33,410 bases of DNA from positions 1 to 33,410 of the forward strand of contig CACEPG010000014.1 in the NCBI GenBank assembly GCA_902561355.1, written 5' to 3'. The notes below the pieces were generated by a model. The model was given only the letters and a program-made list of their open reading frames with translations, made no database searches and was not told the origin of the DNA. This document shows positions 1 to 5,904 of this stretch, one piece after another (the stretch's first letter is position 1; every line of letters starts with the position of its first letter). The translations under genes and the position numbers were made by a program. Origin of the DNA: an uncultured Alphaproteobacteria bacterium (GTDB lineage: Bacteria; Pseudomonadota; Alphaproteobacteria; HIMB59; GCA-002718135).

Positions 1-221
1 GCAGAAGATATTTGAACAAAAATATAAAACCAAATTTTTTGCTGCCAATTAAAAATAAAAGCAATAACAAATATAAGAATTATAAAATAATATGGATGTC
101 TTTGTTTCAAACACATTGAGCATGGTTCTAAATTAAAAATAAATTCTGCAACTAATGCAAAACTGATTGAAATAAAACTTATTGCACCTAAAATCCAAAA
201 CCAGTATTTTTTTAATTTCAT
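1..221 (-). CDS. dsbB: DsbB-type disulfide bond formation protein, 5' part only
   Basis: The reading frame starts at an ATG at 221-219 and runs off the left edge after 73 codons. The first residues form a membrane segment. It is followed by a Cys-x-x-Cys pair in the context EPCSMC, then Gln-Arg and His-Pro-Tyr, then a second membrane segment. This arrangement (first periplasmic CxxC followed by QR.PY) is the hallmark of DsbB, the inner-membrane quinone reductase that re-oxidises DsbA. The start overlaps the TGA stop of the upstream DedA gene in an ATGA, so the two are translationally coupled. The second periplasmic cysteine pair lies outside the window. Confidence 0.85.
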   Translation of the reverse strand, partial: MKLKKYWFWILGAISFISISFALVAEFIFNLEPCSMCLKQRHPYYFIILIFVIAFIFNWQQKIWFYIFVQISS

Positions 222-802
222 AAAACCTTAAGTAGTAATATACTGCCTATAAGTAATATAAAAAATAGACTTGCTAGCAAATTAAAATATTTGTCAATTA
301 ATTGCTTAACCGTGTTACCAAAAATATACAATAATCCAGCTAATATATAAAATCTTAAACCTCTTGCAAAAAACGCAACAATAATAAATTGTAAAATATT
401 TAAATTAAATACACCACTAGCAATTGTTATAAATTTAAATGGAAATGGAGTAAAACCAGCTCCTAGGACTATCCAAATGCCATATTTATTGTAATAATCT
501 TCAAAAGAATCAAAAGAATTTGACAATCCGTATAAATCTACAATAAAACTTCCAATTACAGAATAAAAAAAATAACCAATTGCATAACCAATTAATCCGC
601 CTGCTACAGAAGATATTGTACATACAAAAGCATAAAACCATGCACGTGCACGTTTAGCTATTATCATTGGAATTAAAATAATATCTGGAGGAATAGGGAA
701 GAAAGAACTTTCCATAAAAGATACAATGCCTAAGAACCAACTTGCATTTTTATGAGCTGATTTGTTTAATGTCCAATTATATAATCTTCTAAGAATATTC
801 AT
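218..802 (-). CDS. DedA/YqaA-family membrane protein (VTT domain)
   Basis: This is a 194-aa membrane protein with about four to five hydrophobic segments. A Pro-rich ESSFFPIPPDI stretch near residue 30 and a G-x-G-F-T-P-F-P-F-K motif near residue 120 are typical of the DedA/VTT family, specifically the YqaA-like branch. These proteins are thought to move or scramble lipids such as undecaprenyl phosphate. The start is MNILRR at 802. The frame stays open further upstream, but those 28 codons are the translated tRNA-Leu gene (MAELVDAP... artefact) and are not part of the protein. It sits 5 bp downstream of the tRNA and is coupled to dsbB by an ATGA overlap, so the tRNA may share its transcript. 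Confidence 0.85.
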   Translation of the reverse strand: MNILRRLYNWTLNKSAHKNASWFLGIVSFMESSFFPIPPDIILIPMIIAKRARAWFYAFVCTISSVAGGLIGYAIGYFFYSVIGSFIVDLYGLSNSFDSFEDYYNKYGIWIVLGAGFTPFPFKFITIASGVFNLNILQFIIVAFFARGLRFYILAGLLYIFGNTVKQLIDKYFNLLASLFFILLIGSILLLKVL

Positions 803-807
803 ATTTT

Positions 808-892
808 TGGTAGGAGTAGAGGGAATCGAACCCACACCACCGAAGTGACCGGATTTTGAATCCGGCGCGTCTACCAGTTCCGCCATACTCCC
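808..892 (-). tRNA. tRNA-Leu (anticodon CAA)
   Basis: The 85-nt gene reads 5' to 3' from 892 to 808. The acceptor stem pairs GGGAGTA with TACTCCT (one terminal G-U), followed by discriminator A and an encoded CCA. The anticodon stem CCGGA/TCCGG carries loop TTCAAAA, giving anticodon CAA, which reads UUG leucine codons. A long class II variable arm (CAC-TTCG-GTG) fits leucine. The T stem (GTGGG/CCCTC) has one apparent U-U mismatch. The 5' 50 nt are duplicated at 2138-2187, which marks the gene as an integration target. Its present upstream region therefore belongs to the inserted DNA and not to the original locus. Confidence 0.95.
843..892. repeat. 50-bp direct repeat, copy 1 (inside tRNA-Leu; putative att site)
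   Basis: This covers the 5' end of tRNA-Leu through the start of the variable arm. It is identical base for base to 2138-2187 (offset 1295). The match ends sharply on both sides: cg versus aa before it, and at versus tt after it. This is what integration into a tRNA gene by a tyrosine recombinase leaves, with the anticodon stem-loop as the likely crossover region. Confidence 0.9.
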
Positions 893-946
893 ATATTGTT
901 TTTTACTGTTTTACTGGGTTTTTTTGATTAAGTCTATTGAGTAATT

Positions 947-952
947 ATTATA
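947..952 (-). promoter_or_regulatory. Possible -10 element for tRNA-Leu
   Basis: Read on the minus strand the bases are TATAAT, about 55 nt upstream of the tRNA 5' end. It is the best -10 match between the tRNA and the cargo gene. No good -35 is visible at the usual spacing, and an A+T-rich sequence gives such matches by chance. If real, it is a promoter supplied by the inserted DNA. Confidence 0.3.
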
Positions 953-965
953 AATTACAATCACA

Positions 966-985
966 GGGCGTATTAAGGGCGTATT
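966..985. repeat. Tandem GGGCGTATT motif pair (putative integrase arm sites)
   Basis: GGGCGTATT occurs at 966-974 and again at 977-985, an 11-bp period (one helical turn), 74 bp outside the tRNA repeat. The same motif recurs at 2079-2087 and, as GGGCGTACT, at 2286-2294. Short G-rich direct repeats flanking a tRNA core resemble arm-type binding sites of tyrosine recombinases. The binding role is inferred. Confidence 0.45.
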
Positions 986-998
986 GAAACTGATCAAA

Positions 999-2024
999 TT
1001 AATTCCTAAAATCAATATAAATAAAATGAATATTTGGACTCTTAGTTTTAAAATTAGAGTGTTCTCGCATTTTATCATGTTCCCAACCATGCGCTTCAAG
1101 TTTTTCATAATCCCATTGTTCTAAATAATCTTTATCATCACTTACATAAATTAATTTAGTAAACCTTCGTAGTTTACTTTCCATTTTTAATCTCTGTTTG
1201 AGTAAAATAGTTTCAATTTCAACATTATCTTTATATGATTGATCATATATTTCATAAATTGGAAAAATACCACAGGGTACATTAATTTCTAAATTCTCTC
1301 CTATTAAATCACAAATTAATTTACCAGATTTTATTTCTATAGATTTATTTTGCAATTTTGAAATTCTGGGTATGAATTTATTAGTATAAATTTTATTTTT
1401 AAAATTTGCAATTTTGATAATTCTTTCAATAGAATTTTCATTTAACTCTGCGGTTGTATCAGGATCATAAATATTCTTGATATACTTTTTAATTATATTT
1501 TCCGCTCCCTCCTGGGCTGCTAAGAGAAGAAATTGATCATCTCCCTTAATATCAGAAGCTTCTTCTTCAAAACCAATTTTTTTGTAACTAAAATGACTTA
1601 ATTTTCTTATATTTAATATATCTGCATTTTCATTTGTTTTAATTGTTTCTATTTTATTATTTTTTTTATTTCGTATTAATTTTATTAAACCAAATTTTTC
1701 TAATTCATCTAATTGATCGTCTATATTTTGAAGGGGCAAATCCTTTACATCCATATGAGTAGTAGAAATTAATAACTCCTCAAACTCACCTTTATTATTT
1801 TGTTTTCCAAAAAATTTAAATCTATTTAACCAACCATCTGAAAAAGTTATAAATTTCGTATTTTTATAAGCAAAATTTAAAACTATACCATTACTAGGAT
1901 TTTTATTTATGCAAATATCTAGTGAATACTTATGTTTTTCATTAAATATCTTCTTATCTAAAATGCAGAACATGCATGAACTACTATCTCTATGTTTAAT
2001 TTCTCCTATGTATGAATAATTCAT
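999..2024 (-). CDS. Hypothetical protein, sole cargo gene of the tRNA-bounded element
   Basis: This 341-aa protein matches no family I recognise. It is hydrophilic, rich in Lys, Asn and Ile, with no signal peptide or membrane segment. A Cys-x-x-Cys (CMFC) lies near residues 17-20. The middle (about 90-220) is charged and probably helical. The C-terminal third has the RLKMESKLRRF and YEKLEAHGWEHDKMREH segments. The start at 2024 has no clear ribosome binding site, and no better ATG is visible upstream. The gene fills almost the whole element and points toward the tRNA. A defence, regulatory or mobilisation role would be typical for such cargo, but nothing in the sequence shows it. Confidence 0.65.
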   Translation of the reverse strand: MNYSYIGEIKHRDSSSCMFCILDKKIFNEKHKYSLDICINKNPSNGIVLNFAYKNTKFITFSDGWLNRFKFFGKQNNKGEFEELLISTTHMDVKDLPLQNIDDQLDELEKFGLIKLIRNKKNNKIETIKTNENADILNIRKLSHFSYKKIGFEEEASDIKGDDQFLLLAAQEGAENIIKKYIKNIYDPDTTAELNENSIERIIKIANFKNKIYTNKFIPRISKLQNKSIEIKSGKLICDLIGENLEINVPCGIFPIYEIYDQSYKDNVEIETILLKQRLKMESKLRRFTKLIYVSDDKDYLEQWDYEKLEAHGWEHDKMREHSNFKTKSPNIHFIYIDFRN

Positions 2025-2078
2025 TAATTAATTATGTTAACATTTAGAGGTAGAAATTTTAATCTAAAAGCGTAGCAT

Positions 2079-2087
2079 GGGCGTATT
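2079..2087. repeat. GGGCGTATT motif, inner side of the second tRNA repeat
   Basis: This is an exact copy of the 966 and 977 motif, 51 bp before the second 50-bp repeat. It places one candidate arm site at each end of the element. Confidence 0.4.
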
Positions 2088-2137
2088 TATCAATTAGACT
2101 TACTTAATTTATTTGAATAAATTGACATTTTTTTAAA

Positions 2138-2187
2138 AAGTGACCGGATTTTGAATCCGGCGCGTCTACCAGTTCCGCCATACTCCC
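2138..2187. repeat. 50-bp direct repeat, copy 2 (truncated tRNA-Leu; putative att site)
   Basis: This is a perfect duplicate of the first 50 nt of tRNA-Leu(CAA), in the same orientation as the intact gene. It holds the 5' acceptor strand, D arm, anticodon arm and the first bases of the variable arm. It lacks the T arm and 3' acceptor strand, so it cannot make a functional tRNA. Confidence 0.9.
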
Positions 2188-2285
2188 TTTGTTGTTATTC
2201 AAGTTAAAAACGCCTATGTTTCAGCCTTTCACTTTCTTATTTCTGCGTAAACAATAACATAAAAAACATAAAAAAAAACACCTAA

Positions 2286-2294
2286 GGGCGTACT
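2286..2294. repeat. GGGCGTACT motif outside the second tRNA repeat
   Basis: It differs by one base from the motif inside the element and lies 99 bp beyond the second tRNA repeat, comparable to the 74 bp between the first repeat and the 966 motif. It hints that the DNA to the right of the second repeat also came in by a related recombinase. Confidence 0.35.
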
Positions 2295-2316
2295 TGGGGA
2301 ATCGCTATACTAGATT

Positions 2317-2354
2317 GATTCAAAACATGATTCTAAATGATTCATAATTGATTC
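2317..2354. repeat. Four GATTC repeats at about one-helical-turn spacing
   Basis: GATTC begins at 2317, 2329, 2339 and 2350 (spacings 12, 10 and 11 bp), mostly within the longer word TGATTCA. Each is a GANTC site, the target of the cell-cycle methyltransferase CcrM in alphaproteobacteria. The phasing places all sites on one face of the helix, as in iteron-like or cooperative protein-binding arrays. A similar group lies at 5087-5128. Which protein binds is not known from the sequence. Confidence 0.5.
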
Positions 2355-2618
2355 AGATCGGGGTTTAAAGTATATTAAATGATTAGCTGATTGCCTATAA
2401 TAAATTGAGTTATAGTAAAATAATTTAATGAAAAAAAATATTTAACAGCTTTATCAATGTAATTAATGATTATGATTAAAATTTAGTTAATATGTTATTT
2501 TACTCAGTTGAATTTATTTTTATATTTTTACCTCTATTTTTTTTAATTTTTTTAGTACTACGCATAACAGCCTACGGCATACCTCGAAAAAACGTGCTGT
2601 TCATCCAGTTAACAAATC

Positions 2619-2651
2619 TATAATATAAGACTGAAACTTAACCTATGGAGG
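2619..2651 (+). promoter_or_regulatory. Candidate -10 box and ribosome binding site of the accessory operon
   Basis: TATAAT at 2619-2624 is followed after a short leader by GGAGG at 2647-2651, six bases before the ATG at 2658. The Shine-Dalgarno match is stronger than for most genes in this window. No convincing -35 is seen. Confidence 0.45.
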
Positions 2652-2657
2652 TGTGAG

Positions 2658-2834
2658 ATGAAATCTTATGCTGGGCTGAAAGCTAAAAAGGAAGCAATTC
2701 AGCAGCAGATAGTTGTAGCAAAGAAGAACGAACTTGCAAACGCACTGAAAGAAGTTAAGCGTCTTTGCAAAGAGTTTGACTTTACAGCTGGGTTGCTGAA
2801 AGGTTCGTTGGATGAAGAACGAAAGAAATCATGA
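2658..2834 (+). CDS. 58-aa H-NS-like N-terminal (oligomerisation) domain protein
   Basis: This short gene encodes a charged helical protein: MKSYAGLKAKKEAI, then a run of Glu, Lys and Ala, then EVKRLCKEFDFTAGLL. The pattern of a coiled coil followed by a (V/I)xxLxxEFxxTxxxL segment resembles the N-terminal oligomerisation half of H-NS family proteins of proteobacteria. The C-terminal DNA-binding AT-hook-like part is absent, and the protein ends in basic residues. Truncated H-NS relatives on islands (H-NST type) are known to antagonise full-length H-NS. A similar role here is an inference. The stop overlaps the next start in ATGA, and a GGAGG ribosome site precedes it. The homology is weak because of length. 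Confidence 0.6.
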   Translation: MKSYAGLKAKKEAIQQQIVVAKKNELANALKEVKRLCKEFDFTAGLLKGSLDEERKKS

Positions 2835-4186
2835 GTTTAGAGGAAAGAATTGAAAAGGTTTTTACAGATCTTTTTCCTATTAACAGAAGTCTTACGGGTA
2901 AGGGGGTATATGAAACTTTTAACTATCTCCTCGAAAATTTTTCACTTAATGGAGAGCTGAAATCAATTCCGTCTGGTACACAAGTATTTGATTGGGTTGT
3001 TCCTGACGAATGGAACATAAATGATGGATATATTCTAAATGGAGCAGGTGAAAAAATTATTGACTTCAAAGATTCTAATTTACACGTAATGTCATATTCG
3101 GCGCCTGTAGATAAGATAGTAAATGCAGATGAACTAAGAAACCATATTTACACACTTCCAAAATATCCTGATCGAATTCCTTACCGAACCTCTTATTACA
3201 AGAAAAATTGGGGATTTTGTTGCTCTCATAATTTGTTTAAAAGTGATAAATTTTACCCACCTTTTACAGTGTTCATAGACTCTTCTTTTAATTCTGATGG
3301 GAATTTAAGTTGGCTTGAGTGTGTCAAAAAAGGCCACACAAAAAAAGAAATTCTAATTTCTACCTACTGCTGCCATCCAAGTTTAGCTAATGATAATCTT
3401 AGCGGAATCGTTTTGGCAGCATTTTTATTTGAATATTTGAGTAAGTTAGATACAAAATATACTTACCGACTAGTTGTTTTGCCTGAAACAATTGGTGCGA
3501 TATCATTTCTTTCCCAAACGAATAAGAAGAACATCATTGGTGGCATGGTGCTAAGTTGCGTAGCTGGGCCTGATAAACTTTCCATTAAGGAAGGTTTTGA
3601 TCCAAATCACTTTATGACTGAAAGTGCTCATCTGGCAGTCAAATCTTGTGTCGGTGAAGAATATTTGACTTATCCTTTTGTTCCAGATGGAAGCGATGAA
3701 CGTCAGTACTCAACGCCAGGGTTTAGAATAGTCACGCCCTCAATTCACAAATCAAAATACTATGAATTTGATGAATACCATACATCTGCTGATGACTTAG
3801 ATTTTGTGAAGCCTAAATCACTTGTTGAGACCTTGGAAGTTCATAAGAACTGGATAGGTTTGATAGAAAGTTATTGTTATCCTAAACGCACAAATGAATT
3901 TTGCGAATTCCATTTGGGGAAACGAAATTTATACCCTCATTTGGGTGGTACCCTTAATCAAAAAGCTCATCACGAAAATGAAGTTGGCAATCATCAAAGA
4001 TTGTTCAGTTTTGAAGATGAGGTGGATTTGACTGGTGCGCATTTGGATGCGTTCCATTGGTTAATGCATTTAGCTGATGGAACTATTTCTAATTTTGATA
4101 TAGCCAAACGAAGTAAATTAGACATCTCGATAGTCAATGAAGCTATTGCAGCGATGTATCAAAAAGAATTATTGGAGTTAATATGA
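2831..4186 (+). CDS. DUF4910 / M28-type aminopeptidase-like protein
   Basis: This 451-aa protein has the architecture of the DUF2172-DUF4910 family. The N-terminal domain (about 1-130) opens with the LFPINRSLTG signature. The M28-like zinc peptidase core (about 130-350) has the metal-ligand pattern Cys-Cys-His182-Pro...Asn-Asp188, Glu219 and His317 in EYHTSADD. The C-terminal winged-helix-like region covers about 370-451. Members are common in capsule, O-antigen and modified-sugar gene clusters, where their reaction is unsettled. It is sandwiched by 4-bp overlaps between the small H-NS-like gene and a formyltransferase, so the three are co-translated. The ligands appear intact, so it is probably an active metalloenzyme. 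G+C is higher than in neighbouring core genes, consistent with transfer. Confidence 0.85.
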   Translation: MSLEERIEKVFTDLFPINRSLTGKGVYETFNYLLENFSLNGELKSIPSGTQVFDWVVPDEWNINDGYILNGAGEKIIDFKDSNLHVMSYSAPVDKIVNADELRNHIYTLPKYPDRIPYRTSYYKKNWGFCCSHNLFKSDKFYPPFTVFIDSSFNSDGNLSWLECVKKGHTKKEILISTYCCHPSLANDNLSGIVLAAFLFEYLSKLDTKYTYRLVVLPETIGAISFLSQTNKKNIIGGMVLSCVAGPDKLSIKEGFDPNHFMTESAHLAVKSCVGEEYLTYPFVPDGSDERQYSTPGFRIVTPSIHKSKYYEFDEYHTSADDLDFVKPKSLVETLEVHKNWIGLIESYCYPKRTNEFCEFHLGKRNLYPHLGGTLNQKAHHENEVGNHQRLFSFEDEVDLTGAHLDAFHWLMHLADGTISNFDIAKRSKLDISIVNEAIAAMYQKELLELI

Positions 4187-4989
4187 AGCTGATTTTATTT
4201 TCTGGAGATCATCCAAGACATCTTTTTGTTAACAAAAAGGTACTAGAATTTTTTGACGATATCTTTGTAATAGTAATGCAAAGAGAGGAATTATTACCTA
4301 AGCCACCAAATGAACTAGATAATCACGACAAAGAATTATTCCAGCTGCACTTTGAAAATAGATATCGCGTGGAATCTTCATTCTATGGAGATTTAAACGC
4401 CCACGAAGTATTCAAAAACTTCAATTCTATTTTCATCAAACCTAAAGAACTTAACACAGAATTAGTTGCGGATAAGGTTAAAAAATTTGATGCAAACTTT
4501 TGTTTTATATTTGGTGTAAATTTGATACTTGATCCAGTTATTGATGCGCTGCCAGTGGACAAAATAAATCTCCATCTAGGTTTGTCACCTTGGTATAAAG
4601 GTGGTGCTACACTTTTTTGGCCGTTTTATCACTTGGAGCCACAGTTTTGTGGCTCTACATTTCATCAAATTACAAAGCAGGCTGATGCCGGAGAAATAAT
4701 ACACCAGTGTGTCCCTGAGTTACTGTCAGGTGATACACTTCATGATGTTGGTGCGCGCTGTGTTGTAAAAGCTAGAGATGAAATAAGTAAAATATTTGCT
4801 CATTGGAAGAGAGTGCGGAAATTTGATGGTCAAGTACAGAGAGCGTCTGGAAGAAATTGGCGAGAAGAAGATTTTCACGCTTCTCAGCTACGTGTCATTT
4901 ACGATTTGTACCAAGATAAAATGGTAGATAGTTACTTATCGGGAGAACTAAGCAATAGAAAGCCAAAGCTTATTTCATGTATTACTTAA
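4183..4989 (+). CDS. Formyltransferase (10-formyl-tetrahydrofolate dependent, sugar N-formyltransferase-like)
   Basis: This 268-aa protein shows the formyltransferase catalytic signature: Asn129-x-His131-x-Gly-x-Ser-Pro, then a K-G-G loop and Asp168 in QADAGEI, matching the Asn-His-Asp triad of the Fmt/GART family. It lacks the long C-terminal tRNA-binding domain expected of methionyl-tRNA formyltransferase (about 310 aa). Together with the DUF4910 neighbour this suggests formylation of an amino-sugar or other small amine. It overlaps the preceding gene by ATGA. No nucleotide-sugar aminotransferase is visible in the window, so the substrate is open. Confidence 0.85.
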   Translation: MKLILFSGDHPRHLFVNKKVLEFFDDIFVIVMQREELLPKPPNELDNHDKELFQLHFENRYRVESSFYGDLNAHEVFKNFNSIFIKPKELNTELVADKVKKFDANFCFIFGVNLILDPVIDALPVDKINLHLGLSPWYKGGATLFWPFYHLEPQFCGSTFHQITKQADAGEIIHQCVPELLSGDTLHDVGARCVVKARDEISKIFAHWKRVRKFDGQVQRASGRNWREEDFHASQLRVIYDLYQDKMVDSYLSGELSNRKPKLISCIT

Positions 4990-5086
4990 CTGATATTAAA
5001 AATTAAAGTCAAAATTCCTAATAATTGTTTCATTGACTCAATATATAAAAAAATTATGAAAGTTAAATAAAAAAAATGTCTTGTAA

Positions 5087-5128
5087 GATTCTATTCAAAT
5101 CAGATTTATATTGATTCATGTTTGATTC
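5087..5128. repeat. GATTC repeats upstream of the rhodanese gene
   Basis: GATTC begins at 5087, 5113 and 5124. The last two lie in TTGATTCA-type words 11 bp apart. The group ends 29 bp before the rhodanese start, a promoter-proximal position. It echoes the array at 2317-2354. Confidence 0.4.
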
Positions 5129-5157
5129 AGTAGTATTTTTTAGGAAAGTAAAATATA

Positions 5158-5574
5158 ATGTTAATTAAATTTTGTATAAAAATTATAGTTTGTTTATTAA
5201 CTGTAAAATTTGCATTTGCAGATATTGTCGATATAAATAATGTGCAAATTAAAGAATTATCAAAAAATAATATTCCAATTGTAGACGTAAGAAGAAGTTC
5301 TGAATGGGACCAAACTGGAGTTGTTCCAAAAAGCATTCTGTTAACCTTTTTTGATAAAGAAGGAAATTATAATTATGATGAATGGTATGAAAAATTACGT
5401 TTAGAAATTGATGAAGGTCAACCAATAATCTTAATTTGTAGAACTGGAAGAAGAACTAAGATAATTGCCAAAATGATGGAAATAAAAAAATTTGATAATG
5501 TTATTTATAACGCAAAAAGTGGAATAACGTCTTGGATTGATGAAAAATTAATAACTGTTAAACCACAGTATTAA
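5158..5574 (+). CDS. Exported single-domain rhodanese-like protein
   Basis: This 138-aa protein starts with a signal peptide (Lys-rich start, hydrophobic 5-19, cleavage plausible after FAFA at about 21). A rhodanese domain covers about 25-135. It has the N-terminal IVDVRRSSEW motif and the active-site loop C94-R-T-G-R-R-T100, matching CxxGxR(S/T). The catalytic Cys is intact, so sulfur transfer or thiol chemistry in the periplasm is expected. It is a lone gene: the preceding 168 bp separate it from the higher-G+C operon and the next gene is 330 bp away. It seems to mark the return to core-like sequence composition. Confidence 0.85.
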   Translation: MLIKFCIKIIVCLLTVKFAFADIVDINNVQIKELSKNNIPIVDVRRSSEWDQTGVVPKSILLTFFDKEGNYNYDEWYEKLRLEIDEGQPIILICRTGRRTKIIAKMMEIKKFDNVIYNAKSGITSWIDEKLITVKPQY

Positions 5575-5591
5575 TTTATTCTTTTTATTTA

Positions 5592-5754
5592 AATAAATTA
5601 TCAGGAAATATATTTTTAGATTTTAATAACGATGATTATTATAAACATAATATAAAAAATTGCCCCGATTTAGCTGATAGCAAGTATTTAATTAAATTTT
5701 GATTATTATTTGTGGTTTGAGAGAAATTTACCACAAGGAAAAGATTTAAATTGA
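5592..5754 (+). pseudogene. Possible frameshifted remnant of a small gene
   Basis: Reading from 5592 gives a protein-like string (NKLSGNIFLDF ... CPDLADSKYLIKF) that stops at 5700-5702. Shifting one base gives DYYLWFERNLPQGKDLN up to the stop at 5752-5754. The amino-acid mix, with Trp, Cys and several Pro, is unlike random A+T-rich translation. There is no start codon. The family is not recognised and chance is not excluded. Confidence 0.25.
5710..5736. repeat. Inverted repeat TTGTGGT-N13-ACCACAA
   Basis: A perfect 7-bp stem with a 13-nt loop lies about 170 bp upstream of the bactofilin gene. No U-tract follows, so it is a poor terminator. It may be an operator or RNA hairpin. Confidence 0.35.
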
Positions 5755-5904
5755 TGTCCAAAACCTACTATCGACGCTTTTACTAATATTTTTATAATAA
5801 AGTTAATATAATCGAAGCCCCTCTAAAGCAAATGTATGTAACAAAAATTTCAGATTAAAAACTTGTTCATTGTGTGTAATTTATAAGTATGCTATAAAAA
5901 TATC

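Larger units (their letters stand above)
843..2187. mobile_element. 1.3-kb tRNA-Leu-integrated element bounded by 50-bp repeats, no integrase inside
   Basis: The DNA between the two tRNA-derived repeats has the layout of an integrated island. It has an intact tRNA at one end, a tRNA fragment at the other, one cargo gene of unknown function and short GGGCGTATT repeats close to both ends. No recombinase is encoded, so it is either a remnant or a satellite mobilised by another element's integrase. Unusually, the duplicated part is the 5' half of the tRNA, so the insert lies upstream of the tRNA and must now supply its promoter. Bounds are taken as the outer edges of the repeats. Confidence 0.6.
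2188..2657. other. 470-bp intergenic region downstream of the tRNA fragment
   Basis: No protein-coding frame with convincing composition is present on either strand. The region contains a fourth GGGCGTACT motif (2286-2294, followed by TTGGGG), a four-fold GATTC repeat (2317-2354) and a very A+T-rich middle (about 2380-2560). Near its end is an imperfect hairpin, AACAGC(CT)ACG at 2566-2576 against CGTGCTGTT at 2593-2601. The last 40 bp hold a TATAAT and a strong ribosome binding site for the next gene. Confidence 0.6.
5575..5904. other. 330-bp intergenic region between rhodanese and bactofilin genes
   Basis: It holds a possible decayed reading frame (5592-5754) and a 7-bp inverted repeat at 5710-5736. 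About 80 bp before the bactofilin start is a G+C-richer patch (gaagcccctctaaagc). The rest is A+T-rich without a recognisable RNA gene. No tRNA-like fold was found by eye. Confidence 0.55.

Noticed and set aside
803-886. N-terminal extension of the DedA protein (MAELVDAPDSKSGHF...)
   Set aside because: It is the translation of the tRNA-Leu gene and a well-known false start. The family-like start is at 802.
2566-2601. Imperfect hairpin AACAGC..GCTGTT upstream of the accessory operon, considered as an integron attC site or riboswitch
   Set aside because: It has a bulge and a 16-nt loop, no attC core pair (GTTRRRY/RYYYAAC) at the ends and no conserved riboswitch core, so it is noted only as part of the intergenic region.
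5572-5600. TAATTTATT-N11-AATAAATTA inverted repeat after the rhodanese stop, as a terminator
   Set aside because: The stem is all A-T pairs and includes the stop codon, with no U-tract. Such repeats are expected by chance in this composition.
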